Source: Pisolithus tinctorius
Taxonomy: Eukaryota; Basidiomycota; Agaricomycetes; Boletales; Pisolithaceae
Direction: 5' to 3'
NCBI GenBank assembly: GCA_024663395.1
Contig: JANFAH010000001.1
Location: 4,650,001-4,714,000, forward strand
DNA length: 64,000 nucleotides
Below the pieces are notes generated by a model, which saw nothing but the letters and a program-made list of their open reading frames with translations, was not told where the DNA came from and did not search any database. A program made the translations under genes and the position numbers. Numbering within the stretch: position 1 is the first letter of the stretch; each line of letters begins with the position of its first letter. Shown here piece after piece: positions 1 through 10,070 of this stretch.

Positions 1-749
1 ACTCCACCGATCATATGCTTTGCAATGGCTACCTTGATAGGCTTGTGATCCACAAAAGTCTGGCAAGTTATGACAGGACAGGTATACCAAGGGGTATGAA
101 TGTGCTTGTTTTTGTGCGGCTCTTTGAGCTTCACAGCCATCATAGGCTTCTCCTTTAAGTGAGTGGGGATATCCTTCCAGCCTACCTGATCCATTAAACA
201 TCTGTGGAACCATGTCCTCAGACAGCTGAAGCAAAGCAAATGGCCACATTTGACCAGCCTGATATGGTGAGATGATTACATAACATCACACATGAATGGA
301 TGATCCATACAATTCCTGCACATAGGACAATTGACTGCCCTGGCATGGATGACAGTGAACTGCAACACCAATGCACTCAGTGATTGCATAGGTAGGTAAA
401 CTGATTTCACCTTTGCAATGTGTTTACATATCTTCCCTTCTGTGGCCTTTGCATTGGCCTCAGCTTTCTGAGCAGCAGCTCATGCATCCTCAGCAGCTTG
501 TTTCTCCTATGGATGGTCAGGACTTCAGCATTGGGCTGGAGGATCAGAGGTAATACTCACCTCCCAAGAATGTATCACTTCCAGTTCAAAGAACTTGGTC
601 ATTTGCTCCACTTTCTGTGACAAATCATGAGGAAAATGATCTGCAATTGTTGCCAGTGGAATCACAGGAGCTGGTGCTGGCTTGAGTGCTGGCTGGTGTT
701 TACATGGGGAATGCCAGAGAGTTTGCATAGAAGATTGGATAGTGGGCAT
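1..749 (-). pseudogene. RING-type zinc finger protein, decayed, runs off the left edge
   Basis: Read on the minus strand from 749 downwards, one frame gives a Pro/Ala-rich start, an Ala/Lys/Glu coiled-coil-like stretch (about 500-420), then a RING-like cysteine pattern: CPMC near 335, CGH and CxxC near 250-225, and a final YTCP near 90 followed by a C. The order C-x2-C, C-H, C-x2-C, C-P matches RING E3 ligase-type domains; the last pair is distorted. In-frame stops lie near 524, 510 and 480; two of the three fit CGA to TGA. A short gt...ag stretch between the first cysteine pair and CGH may be an intron. A ubiquitin-ligase role is inferred from the family only. Confidence 0.55.
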
Positions 750-759
750 TGGAGTAGAA

Positions 760-1390
760 GTTTGGGATGCTATTGACAGTAAGTCATGCTCAACAGTGGT
801 GCCATACTCATAGGCTGAGCAAAGCCTTTCAAGTTTTTCTTGATAGTGGCAACAGCAGAGCTACAGTGCAGAGCCTGCTTTCAAAAAATTATTGGGTCTC
901 CATTTGTGTCACTGTCCCTGACATGCAGCCATTGTCTTGTCATCACTTGATCATTGCCGAACATCTGGTCCTTCCAATATTGGCCTGCTGGCCTGTCCTA
1001 GTCTCATGATTCACATGTTTTGCTGGTTGTGATATTGCTCAACACAAAGGATCAACAAGTCCTGTGATGCATGTACCATTTCAACTCTTCACAGATTCAC
1101 ATCTAGCACAAAGGATATTGGAGCAACTTGCCTGCAATACATGCATCATGCATCATGTCTTGGGATTTGCTTGTGCTATATGCATATGTGTGCTATTTCA
1201 ACTCTTCACAAAATCACATCTGTGGCACAAGTCTTTTAGGGTGCATAGTGTCGTATTATGTCATGCTACCTCATGTGCATGAGGGCAGCTTGATTGGATT
1301 TCTTACAAAAGGAGTGAGTTCCCTCAAATTGCTGGTGATTTGCTAACATTTCACAAGTATTCTCTGATGCTCTCCACTCCATACATACAG
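760..1390. other. Gap without recognisable gene
   Basis: No coding similarity seen. Two diverged copies of a short segment (around 1078-1110 and 1195-1230, sharing TTTCAACTCTTCACA and ATCACATCT-like strings) suggest a small local duplication. Possible 5' region of the WD40 pseudogene that follows. Confidence 0.4.
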
Positions 1391-2694
1391 GATAAAAGCC
1401 TGAGAGGCCATACTGATACTGTGAACTGTCTAGCATTCTCACTGCAGGTTGATTACCTTGCAAGTGGTAGTGACAACTGTTCACTGATGGTGTGGTGTGT
1501 CAGTAGTGGGGAAGTGGCATGCGTCATCTGCACTCCAGTCCCAATACTCTCCATTCTCTGGGATCCATGCCAGCACTCAACTATTATTTTTGGTTGTGAT
1601 AATGGAGTAGCAGCAGTGTTGAGTGATTTTCAGGTAACAGAACATCCATTTTCTTTTTCCATGTTAATTGACATACTTGATGTCAGGAACCAGACTCCAC
1701 ACAGGCTGTCTTACTGGGAGTGAAGGCTCCAGTTTACTATCTCAACTTGGACCCTTCATCAGGAAAGCTTGCCCTGGGAGTAGGGCTGGAGATTCATATT
1801 GCCAAACCTGTTGCTCATAGTATGCTTTACCCCATCTTTTGATTGTTGTACATCCTAACCTCTATGTTGAATTTGTTGGCCATCACCTTAGGACAACATT
1901 CATCATCAGCATTGTCAGATTCTGAAACTGGCTGCAGTTCAGGTGGTATTGAGAAGATATCAAACATTGCATGCTCAGTCCACACTCATTCTCTACACTT
2001 CCTGAAAGGCAGGAACAAACTCATTGCCTCTTACCTCAATCATGGCATAGTGTAAGTATCACAGAATTTATTGAAAGGTCCTTTGTCTACATTCACCTAG
2101 TTGCTGGGACATCAAAACCCATGCCAAGCTGTGGCAAATTGAACCAGGCCATACTCATTGTCACATGTACATTGGCTTTAGCCTAACCTCTCTTCACCCC
2201 ATAATATTAACATGATATAGTGGGTTTTCTGCTTTGTCTCCAGACCAGCAGGGACTTCTTGTTTCCAAGTTATCCACAGGTGCAGACCTTTACTGCCTTG
2301 GCCAGTCCACCCAAATCCAGACATATCCTCAATCTCCAGATGTGGAGCAAAACTACCCTCTTTCAGTTTCCTTTTTGCACAACAGAAATGCAATTGTTTG
2401 TGGAGCAACCAAAGGTGACGTCTTTATTTGAGAAACTTGGACTGCAGAGCATCAGCAGACACTCGAGCATGATGGTAAAGTGTATGTATGCTTTATGGAT
2501 GACACAACATTTATACATTGATTTACAGGGGATCTCATTCAAGTACCTTGTGTGAGTATTTAGGACTGTCTCTATCACTGTGTCATTCTCATATCCTCAG
2601 ACTGGCCAATACAGGCAGATGGGCTACATTGCCACCACAACAGCAGAAATGGGTTCAAATACATATATCAGGATATGGAGTGCACATCTTGGTA
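1391..2694 (+). pseudogene. WD40-repeat protein, intron-bearing pseudogene
   Basis: The first exon (1391-1632) encodes a WD40 blade with the classic GH and W signature (RGHTDTVNCLAF...LASGSDN...MVW). Reading continues over GT-AG introns near 1633-1686, 1810-1891, 2052-2100, 2167-2246, 2475-2528 and 2551-2600. The exon ending near 2474 has an internal TGA at 2429-2431 where a tryptophan would fit a WD motif (VFI-stop-ET). The last recognised exon ends near 2691 with TYIRIWSAHL, a typical blade end. WD40 proteins are beta-propeller scaffolds; no partner can be named. CpG is almost absent, so this looks like a methylated, decayed duplicate of a host gene. Confidence 0.6.
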
Positions 2695-3430
2695 AGTAAT
2701 ATCACCTTCCCCTTCTGTTTGATAGACCAACAGTTATCCTGGTAGATCCTCACATCAGTAACTCCATTGCCAGTACTGTTCTTGTATCAATGGTAAGTTC
2801 ACTACTATCACTATGAGGTACATTGTGATATATATTCTTCAGGCTTTCTCTACTACACAGATTTTCATGAAAAATGGCAAGTTTTTTGTGTTTATGGCTC
2901 TTTTATCTTCCTCCTCATAGCAGTTTTGGGGTATTATATCTGGCATATTGATGATGCTGTGCATTTAATTGTTTCGCTTGTAAGCTCAAATTTATCATAC
3001 CATCAAACCCACTAACATTAATTTGATGAAGTGGGGCATTCTCAGTGTGGTCTGGTATCTAATCCTTCAGTGGTTACAAGATTTGATGTCATCCTTGCAG
3101 GCAAAGTTTGTGGCATATTTGAGGTCCCAGCTTAAGCAGTGGCTGGTTGATTAGCATTTTGTATCCTGAATGTGTTCCCACTTGGGCTCAATGCCTTGAT
3201 GTAACATCATTGTTGTTCTCCTCTGCCTATGCATTTTGCTTCCCTTCAGCTCCAAGCTTGCATTTGCAGCTGTGCTGTGAGTGTGGTGGTCGACCATCGC
3301 AGAGTCAATCCATTCAGAACAACGGGCTCAGAGGTGAAAGACTGTCTGCACAAAACAGTCTCATTTTTTCAGGCACAAGAAGAGACCAAAGACAGCAGAT
3401 TCAGCAGCCTTGTATGCTACTTCAGCTGGC
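2695..3430 (+). other. Interval between WD40 and flippase pseudogenes
   Basis: Probably the 3' exons of the WD40 pseudogene and the 5' exons of the flippase, but too decayed to assign. A hydrophobic stretch can be read near 2900-2990. No independent gene seen. Confidence 0.3.
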
Positions 3431-5850
3431 CCTCACATCCCTGGACAGAGACAGAAATATACATCAACTCTCCACTATCACCTGCAGAGTTGGATCACTA
3501 TAATGAACCCCTTGCACAGTATGCAAGAAACAAAGTTTGGACAAGCAGTAAGCATCATGATGTTGATTTACCCCCATGAGATTTGAACTCATAATCCATC
3601 AAGGAAACACCCTCATAACTTTCTTGCCAAAGAACCTGTATGAGCAGTTCCACAGGTATGTTTCATGATAGGAGTAGCCATGTGTTGTTTACTAAACTCC
3701 TATAGGATAGCTATTTCAATGTAAGCAGCTTGTGCTTAACACATCCTCACTTTCATAACCATGTTGTGCAGTCTTCCCCATGTTTGGCACAGCATCCACA
3801 TCCACTGCTGCACTCCCACTTCTATTCATCTTAGCAGTGACTGCTATCAAGGATGGCATAGAGGACTATTGCTGTGCACAACTGGACAAGGAAGTGAATA
3901 CCTCTGTGGTGACAAAACTGGGCCAATGGCACAATGTCAACTTGCACTGTAACCCCTGACCCTGGTATCAGTGCCTCCTACATATCAATCTGCCAGGAAA
4001 GATATTGAAGGGTGTTCAGAAACTTCATGAGAAAGAGGCTGGCAAGGGAATGCAGGTGATACTGAATAAGAGTGGTTCTGGGGACTGGATAAGCTTGAGC
4101 ACTGCAGACCTTAACAAGAGCATGCCCAACTTGCCTCATCTTCCCAGTGAAGCTGGTAGTTGATTGGAGGACATACAAAGCATTGACTCACACATGTATC
4201 CACCAGGATTACCACGAGCCGATGAAGCAGGTGGATGGGGTAGGCAAAACCCATCCCATTCTAGGTATCAGCAGTCCATAACTTCCTGGTCTTTGATTGG
4301 CATTGTTGACTGGAAGTGTAGAACAACCAGGACCATGCAATGGGAAAGGACACTATGGAAGAAACTTGAGGTCAGTGATATTGTGCTTCTGTGGGAGAAT
4401 GAACAAGTACTGGCAGATATCATCATTCTGTCGACCTCTGACCCTAGTGGTCTCTGCTATGGAGAGACCAAGAACTTGGATGGCAAGATGAACCTGAAGG
4501 TGTGGAAAGCTCTCTGGGTGATGTCTTTACTTAGTTCAGAGGAGGACATCAAGAAAGCATCTTTTGTTCTTGACTCAGAGCTGCCCCACCAGAACTTGTA
4601 CTTGTACAATGCTGTACTGCAATACAATGACTCCACTACAGGTGAATCATGTAGAGAGGGCATGACAATCAACAAGCTCCTGCTGCATGGTTGCACTGTC
4701 AGGAATACATCTTGGATCATTGGCTTGGCTGCCTTCACTGGCCTGGACACCAAGATCTATCTAAGTGGTGGTTTGATGCCATCCAAGCAGTCTAAGATCT
4801 TGAAGGAGACCAATTTCAATGTGATAGTCAACTTTATCTTCCTGGTCATAATCTATTTGCTCTTGGCCATTATCAGTGGTATCATGAACAGTCTTCAGGA
4901 TACCAGCACAAAGATATATGAGCAAGGTGTCAATCCAACCAATTCCACTGTTTTGAATGCCCTTGTGACATTTGTGCAAGTCAACTCCTAAACAATGTGG
5001 AAATGGATTGAGAAGTTGACAGTATTGCAGCTCTTGCTTGATAGCCTTCCAGAACATTGTTCCCATATCTTTTCATTTCCATTGAAATCATCAAGACTAT
5101 CCAGGCCTTCTTTATCGCACAGGACATTGACATGTACTACAAGCCTTTTGATGCCACCTGTGTTCCAAAGAATTGGGGTATCTCTGATGATCTTGGTCAG
5201 ATTGAGTACATCTTTTGGATAAGACAGGCACACTTATGCAGAATGTGATGGAGTTCCAGAAGTGCTCAATCGCCAGTGTCATCTACAGTGAAGGTGTGAT
5301 GGAGGCACAGCATGGAGCAGCCAAAAGACAGGGACTGGATGAGGTAGACCCCAAAGAGCTGTCACAGAAACTGGCCACACTCAAAGCCAATATGGTCAAT
5401 AGGCTTGTGTGGCTGTTCAAGAACTGATATGCTCAAGTCAACAAGCTGACACTTATTTCACCAAAGCTGGCCCAGGACATCACAGATCACTCATCACAGC
5501 AGGTGTCCCATATCACTGCATTCTTCTGTGCTCTTGCTGTCTGTCATACAGTGCTCACCAATAAGCCTGACCCTACAACAAGCACTACTTGGAATACAAG
5601 GCAGAGTCCCCAGATTAGTATGAGGAAGCAGATGAGTGTCATTGTTCATGCTCCTGATGGCAGGATCATTCTGTACTGCAAGGGTGCTGACACCATTGTC
5701 TACGAGCAGCTTTTGCCTGATGTCAATCCAGTGTTGAAGGAGAAAACAACCAAAGACATGGACATGTTCATGAATGGTGGTCTGAGGACAATGCAGAAGA
5801 CAGTACTGGGTCGCTCAGAGGGATTATTATACTTATCATTTCAATTATAA
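3431..5850 (+). pseudogene. P4-type ATPase (phospholipid flippase), decayed
   Basis: P4-ATPases flip phospholipids across Golgi and plasma membranes. Recognisable in order: the N-terminal RNKV-TS and TFLPKNLYEQF motifs (3519-3655, with an intron near 3550-3605), FPMFG...TAIKDGIED (3770-3880), the actuator region with SDPSGLCYGETKNLDG (about 4435-4485, DGET-type loop), membrane segments (4820-4900), QDIDMYY...[10 protein letters not shown] (5120-5215), the phosphorylation motif DKTGTL (5218-5235) and the nucleotide-domain stretch KGADTIVYEQLLP (5680-5720). Damage: a 2-nt loss near 5078, a 1-nt loss at 5214-5217 just before DKTGT, a TGA at 5425-5427, and missing nucleotide-domain and C-terminal transmembrane parts. 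Bases 4441-4980 contain no CG at all. Confidence 0.85.
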
Positions 5851-6636
5851 CTACATTTTGACAAGAACTGACCCTAAAGTAAACTGAAGAGTCCAACATA
5901 CAAAGGCAGGAGGGTGCATGCATCTCAATTGAAGTTCCTGTGTTTAATTCCTAGATAGGCCATGCTGGAAAGGGTCAGTACCTAGTTTTCACCACCTTGC
6001 TGAGGATGTGTTCTTCAGGAAAATAGTGGCAAAGTCTGCAACAGGCCATGTGTCTTGATACTGCTTCAATGAGGGGAAGTTGCACTGAACCTGAAGATGT
6101 GTGAGTAGGCAGTATGCCAATACACAATTAGCACATACCATAGTTTTGATTAACATGTGTATGTCTTCAGGCTGCTCATGATATGGTTTTGACAAGTCAC
6201 AGGATTGTTGACATATCTTTTGGACATCTTTCTTATCAGCACCTCAGTGAATTTCAGGGTGGAGTGCATGACAACTTACTTGGACTGTGTGATACAAAGA
6301 CTGGTCCCACTTTAAAACTTCTCTCAAAGAATAACCCCCAGCCCCAGGCTTTGAAAGCTGGCCATGCAGGTGAGGCACAAGTAACTGTGGTGATTTGGGC
6401 CCCACCTCAGTAACACCTAAGAGAGCCTGTAAGACTAGCACAATGGATATATAAATTTCTCACCAAGTCCATTGCCAGAACATTTGGTAATAGAAATTGA
6501 GCTATTTTTCAAGCAGCAAATGTCAAGCAGGTATCTAAGTTGAAGATCCCTCGAGCCAAGAAGCAAGTCTGAAGGAAAATTGATAGTCAAATTTTTGCGA
6601 AGAAGCCATGAGAATGTGCCGAGAGAGCTCGAGGGA
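5851..6636. other. Gap without recognisable gene
   Basis: AT-rich, CpG-poor sequence between the flippase remnant and the E0 gag. No domain or clear repeat boundary seen. The 5' LTR of E0 would be expected here or just upstream but I could not identify it. Confidence 0.4.
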
Positions 6637-7446
6637 ATGCCACCAAGGCATTCGAGGGACGCACCATGGTTCTCAGGGTGTGCGTCTGACCTTTTTAGAT
6701 ATTTCAAAGAGGTTTGAAGTCTTTGCAAGCACAAGAATTGCTTCGATGACCAAGAATGGGCAAAATGGGTTTGCTGGTATGCAAGCGGTGAGGTCTCAGA
6801 CTCATGGTATGAATTCATTGAAGATCAGCTGAGTTGGCCCAAATTTGTGGTGGCCATTGCGTGTTTGTATCCTGGGTCCCAGAAAATGGATCAACAGTAC
6901 TCGAGGAATGACCTTTACAGCCTCATTGACAGCCAAGCAAGAAGAGAAATTCGTACAGAGGAAGAACTGATGAACTACAGACTCTATTTTCTAGATTTAG
7001 CAATGTATCTACGGGTTTCAAAGCAACTCAAGGCTGATGAGCTTGAAGACCTCTATTTACAAGGCTTCAACAAGGAATTCCGGTGCGAAATCATTTGGAA
7101 AATGTGACACGATGATCGACAGCAACATTCTGATGATCCATGGCCCATGCAGCAAGTAACGTATGCAGCTATGCAACTACTACACAAAGGGTTTTGTTCG
7201 GAGCGAGCACGAACAAGCCCAGGAGACTACTATGAGCCACGAAGTGACCCAGAATCGAGTTCGGACAAGCAACATCTACCTACAAAGTGTCTTCTGCCTA
7301 CAGCTACACACAACTCGCTGATGACCAGTGTACAGGGATCTACAGAGTTATCAAGATACATAGAATGTGAGAAAGTACCCAAAGTAGCTTTGACAAGTCA
7401 CACGCAGCCACCAAGTTCATCCGAGAAGACAAAGAGTGAAGACTGA
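6637..7446 (+). pseudogene. Element E0: retrotransposon gag-like protein, decayed
   Basis: ATG at 6637 opens with MPPRHSRDAPWF, followed by a helical capsid-like region ending LMNYRLYFLDLAMYLR...FNKEFRCEII. This pattern (MPPR start, YPGS, L..YR..FL.I..YL, Q.F....W) is the common gag type of Agaricomycete gypsy elements, from family memory. In-frame TGA codons sit at 6715-6717 and 7105-7107; the frame continues past both, and both fit CGA to TGA. No zinc knuckle and no pol follow on this strand. Codon use is CpG-richer than 1-5850. Together with 16266-21663 it forms an old element that E1 split. Confidence 0.6.
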
Positions 7447-8138
7447 AGCCCTGGCAGGCTCGTTGAAGCAGCCACAGCAACCTGTTTTGAGACAAAAGAG
7501 TTTTCTTTGAGTATGAACAGAATACTGACTACTGAGTTACAGGAAGCAGTAGAACTCGAGCAAGTCGAACCTGTATTGGTGGAGGAACTGCTCACAATGA
7601 AAGTCCCATTCGAATTCGAAGCAAATTACAACACTCAGAGGGGTTTTTCTTTTTGTTTGTATCGAGTTTCTCTGATGGCTACTGGTGTGTCACTACAGGA
7701 GTCCTACCTAAGAGGTTGAGGCAATGAAAGAAGCAGCCTCAGAATTCCTGCAGTCAGCAGATATACACATCAGTTAACCGACGACCTATTCAGGTCAAAG
7801 ATTCCACTTGAATTCAAAACAGAAAGACTCGAAGAATGTGCGAAACCCACAAGAGTTGGAGTGGAAGAGCTTGAAGTGCTTGCAGGCAGTCTTGAAGTGG
7901 AAAGGTTGGTGTGCAAAGAGGTCATTGACTCACACAGGATGCCACAGCATATGAATCATGCCAAATCAACGGTTATTGCGAAGAGGATCAAGGTCGAGAA
8001 GCCATCGAGGCTCATCATACAAAGGAAGCCGCGGGAAAAAGTTGTGCGAATCGAAGTGTTGAAGCACGCAGTGAGGGTGGATGACCTCGCACTTGAAATG
8101 TTCTGTGGCTGCGCAGTGTCAACAATATATATATTATT
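7447..8138 (+). other. E0 post-gag region, fragmentary frames
   Basis: A Glu/Val-rich frame (7507-7719) and a Lys/Arg-rich frame (7861-8117) may be the downstream gag or linker part of E0. No protease DSG/DTG or RT motif is visible. The last five bases, 8134-8138 (TTATT), are the left copy of the E1 target-site duplication. Confidence 0.4.
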
Positions 8139-8624
8139 TGTCATATACCAAGAAACCCTCGGTTCGGTCTTAGGTTCTGAACGCCAGGTCAATACCGAAC
8201 ACCGAGGCAAGGTCTGTTTTCTTACTGTACTTTTCTAGTTAGTCTTTGTACTGCCCTCGCTTGTGCCGAGGCAGTGTCTGTCTTCGGCTCTCCGATCCCT
8301 GCCTTCTCGTTTAACCTTTAGTTAGTTCCTTACACAGCTATTTAGTTCCTCACCAGTAACACCGGCCTTCGGGTTGCCAGTCTTCGGTATATATACTCTA
8401 CATACATTGTACTTAGTCCCTCAGTCTGAATATCAACTTAGTTCACCCCAAGTCCCCAGCTTAAGCCCGAGTTGACTCTCGGCTTTCACTCCTGATCCCC
8501 CTTGGCTTTCTCTGACCTCAACCCGGCTTGCGCAAGGGTCTAGCGCACAAGCTAAGACCAAGGGTTGTTGCCCCTGGCGCTTGGCCTTCGGCCTTCGACC
8601 CCCATCCCAGTCACGGACTTAACA
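8139..8624 (+). repeat. E1 5' LTR
   Basis: Starts TGTCATATACC, ends GGACTTAACA. Contains a TATA-like TATATATA (8388-8395), predicted transcript start AGTCTGAATAT (8423) and a U5 hairpin (8527-8551). Differences from the 3' LTR that I checked are nearly all CpG transitions (for example CTCGGT against CTCAGT). Confidence 0.93.
8388..8433 (+). promoter_or_regulatory. E1 core promoter and predicted transcript start
   Basis: TATATATA at 8388-8395 lies 35 nt before AGTCTGAATAT at 8423-8433, a normal TATA-to-start distance. The same TCAGTNNGAA...TCNANYTTAG block follows the TATA-like box in E2 and E3. The start is inferred from spacing and from its complementarity to the priming site at 8627-8637. 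Confidence 0.6.
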
Positions 8625-8626
8625 GT

Positions 8627-8637
8627 ATATTCAGACT
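8627..8637 (+). other. E1 self-priming site
   Basis: ATATTCAGACT, two bases after the 5' LTR, is the exact reverse complement of AGTCTGAATAT at the predicted 5' end of the transcript (8423-8433). No TGG tRNA primer site is present. This is the arrangement known from Tf1 and other self-priming gypsy elements. Confidence 0.75.
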
Positions 8638-8664
8638 TCCACTTGTGCAAGTCACTCACCACCC

Positions 8665-10035
8665 ATGACCAGAACTCGCACCCAAGCTCGAGCAGACCGC
8701 GCTTTAGAATCCGCCTCTGCCTCGAGACCAACCCAACCCAAAACCTCAGACGACCTTTGCCACCAGTCAGCCCTCAGTTCCCTCGCCAGTCACCACCAGA
8801 CTTCTGCGGTCGTGCAGCAGTTCCAAGGATTCTCAGCCCATCGTTCTGGTACTGCACCAGCTTCCAACGACCGAGGTACACCAACACCAGCCGGTCATCG
8901 ACCTCCCGCTCCCTTTGGTAACCCCGGAGGTGATGGTGACGATGACCCAGATGACTCTGACCATCACTCCAGTGATGACAACAATGATAACAACGATGAT
9001 CCTTTCGGGCCTAATCCTGAGGAAGGTGAACACGAGGAAACTGAAGGAAACCTACAGCTAAGGGTCTTAGACAGCCTCGCCAGGGCCGTACAGTCCCTCG
9101 CCCGGTCTTCCTGCCGAGACACCAAAGGAAGCTCAGGATCAGCCAAGGTCCGAGAGCCGGACACCTTCGACGGCACCGACCCAAAGAAGCTCCGACAGTT
9201 CCTCGTCCAGTGCGAGTTAACTTTCCAGAACAAACCCTGAACCTTCTGCGATGACTGCCGAAAGGTAACCTTCGCTCAATCCTACCTCAAGGGAATGGCA
9301 CTCGAATGGTTCGAGCCAGACCTTCTTCTCACCGGCAAACCTGAGGACCCACCCCTGTGGATGGACAACTGGCGCAAGTTTGTCATCGAACTCCAGTCGA
9401 CCTTCGGTCCCCATGACCCGGTAGCAGAAGCCGAGAGCCAGCTCGACCACCTAACCATGAAAGAAACCCACCGCATCAATAAATACATGGTCGAGTTCAA
9501 TAGGCTAGCTACCCAGGTCCAGGGATACGGCGATGGGGCTCTTCACCACTTCTTCTATGCCGGTCTCCCTGACCGAATCAAAGACGAGATAAGCTGGGTA
9601 GGCAAACCCCGCACCCTTGAAGACCTTCGCCATCTAGCTCAGGACATAGACGCCCGCTACTGGGAACGATGCAAGGAGGTCCAACGCCAGAACCGGTCTT
9701 CCGGTAACCAGAACTCATCAAAGACCGGCAATAGAGACTCAAACACCGACAAAGGGAAAACCTCGGCATCCAACACCTCCCAGTCCCCCGCTACACCAAA
9801 GACCGGCAGTTCCAACGCCGGGTCTTCAAAGCCTGAAACAGCTAGCAACAAACTCGGCAAGGACGGAAAGTTAACGGCTGCTGAGCGAAAGTGACATTTC
9901 GACCTAAAGCTCTGCATGTTCTGTGGAGGGGATGGTCACGTAGCCAAGGAATGCCCCAAGAAGGTAGCCAAAGCTAGAGCAGCTGCAACAGCTCCGGAAG
10001 CCACACCGGAGGCCTCCACCGAGGCAAAAAAATAG
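8665..10035 (+). pseudogene. E1 gag with CCHC zinc knuckle, two nonsense codons
   Basis: One frame from ATG 8665 to TAG 10033-10035. An acidic Asp-rich N-terminal stretch (8935-9050) is followed by the retrotransposon gag core (VREPDTFDG...KKLRQFL through DEISWVGKP...YWER), a Ser/Asn-rich linker and the knuckle CMFCGGDGHVAKEC (about 9913-9954), which binds nucleic acid during packaging. TGA at 9238-9240 replaces the tryptophan implied by context, and TGA at 9892-9894 fits CGA to TGA. The intact E3 copy aligns over the whole length. Translation would continue into pol by -1 frameshifting at 10026-10032. Confidence 0.88.
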
Positions 10036-10070
10036 TCGGCAGTCCTCAGAACCTTGCACACCCCGAGGAC
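10026..10070 (+). promoter_or_regulatory. E1 -1 ribosomal frameshift signal
   Basis: Heptamer A-AAA-AAA (10026-10032) directly before the gag TAG (10033-10035), spacer 9 nt, then a stem of GTCCTC (10042-10047) and GAGGAC (10065-10070). After a -1 slip the pol frame is open into the protease. Equivalent signals with different stem sequences occur in E2 and E3. Confidence 0.7.
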
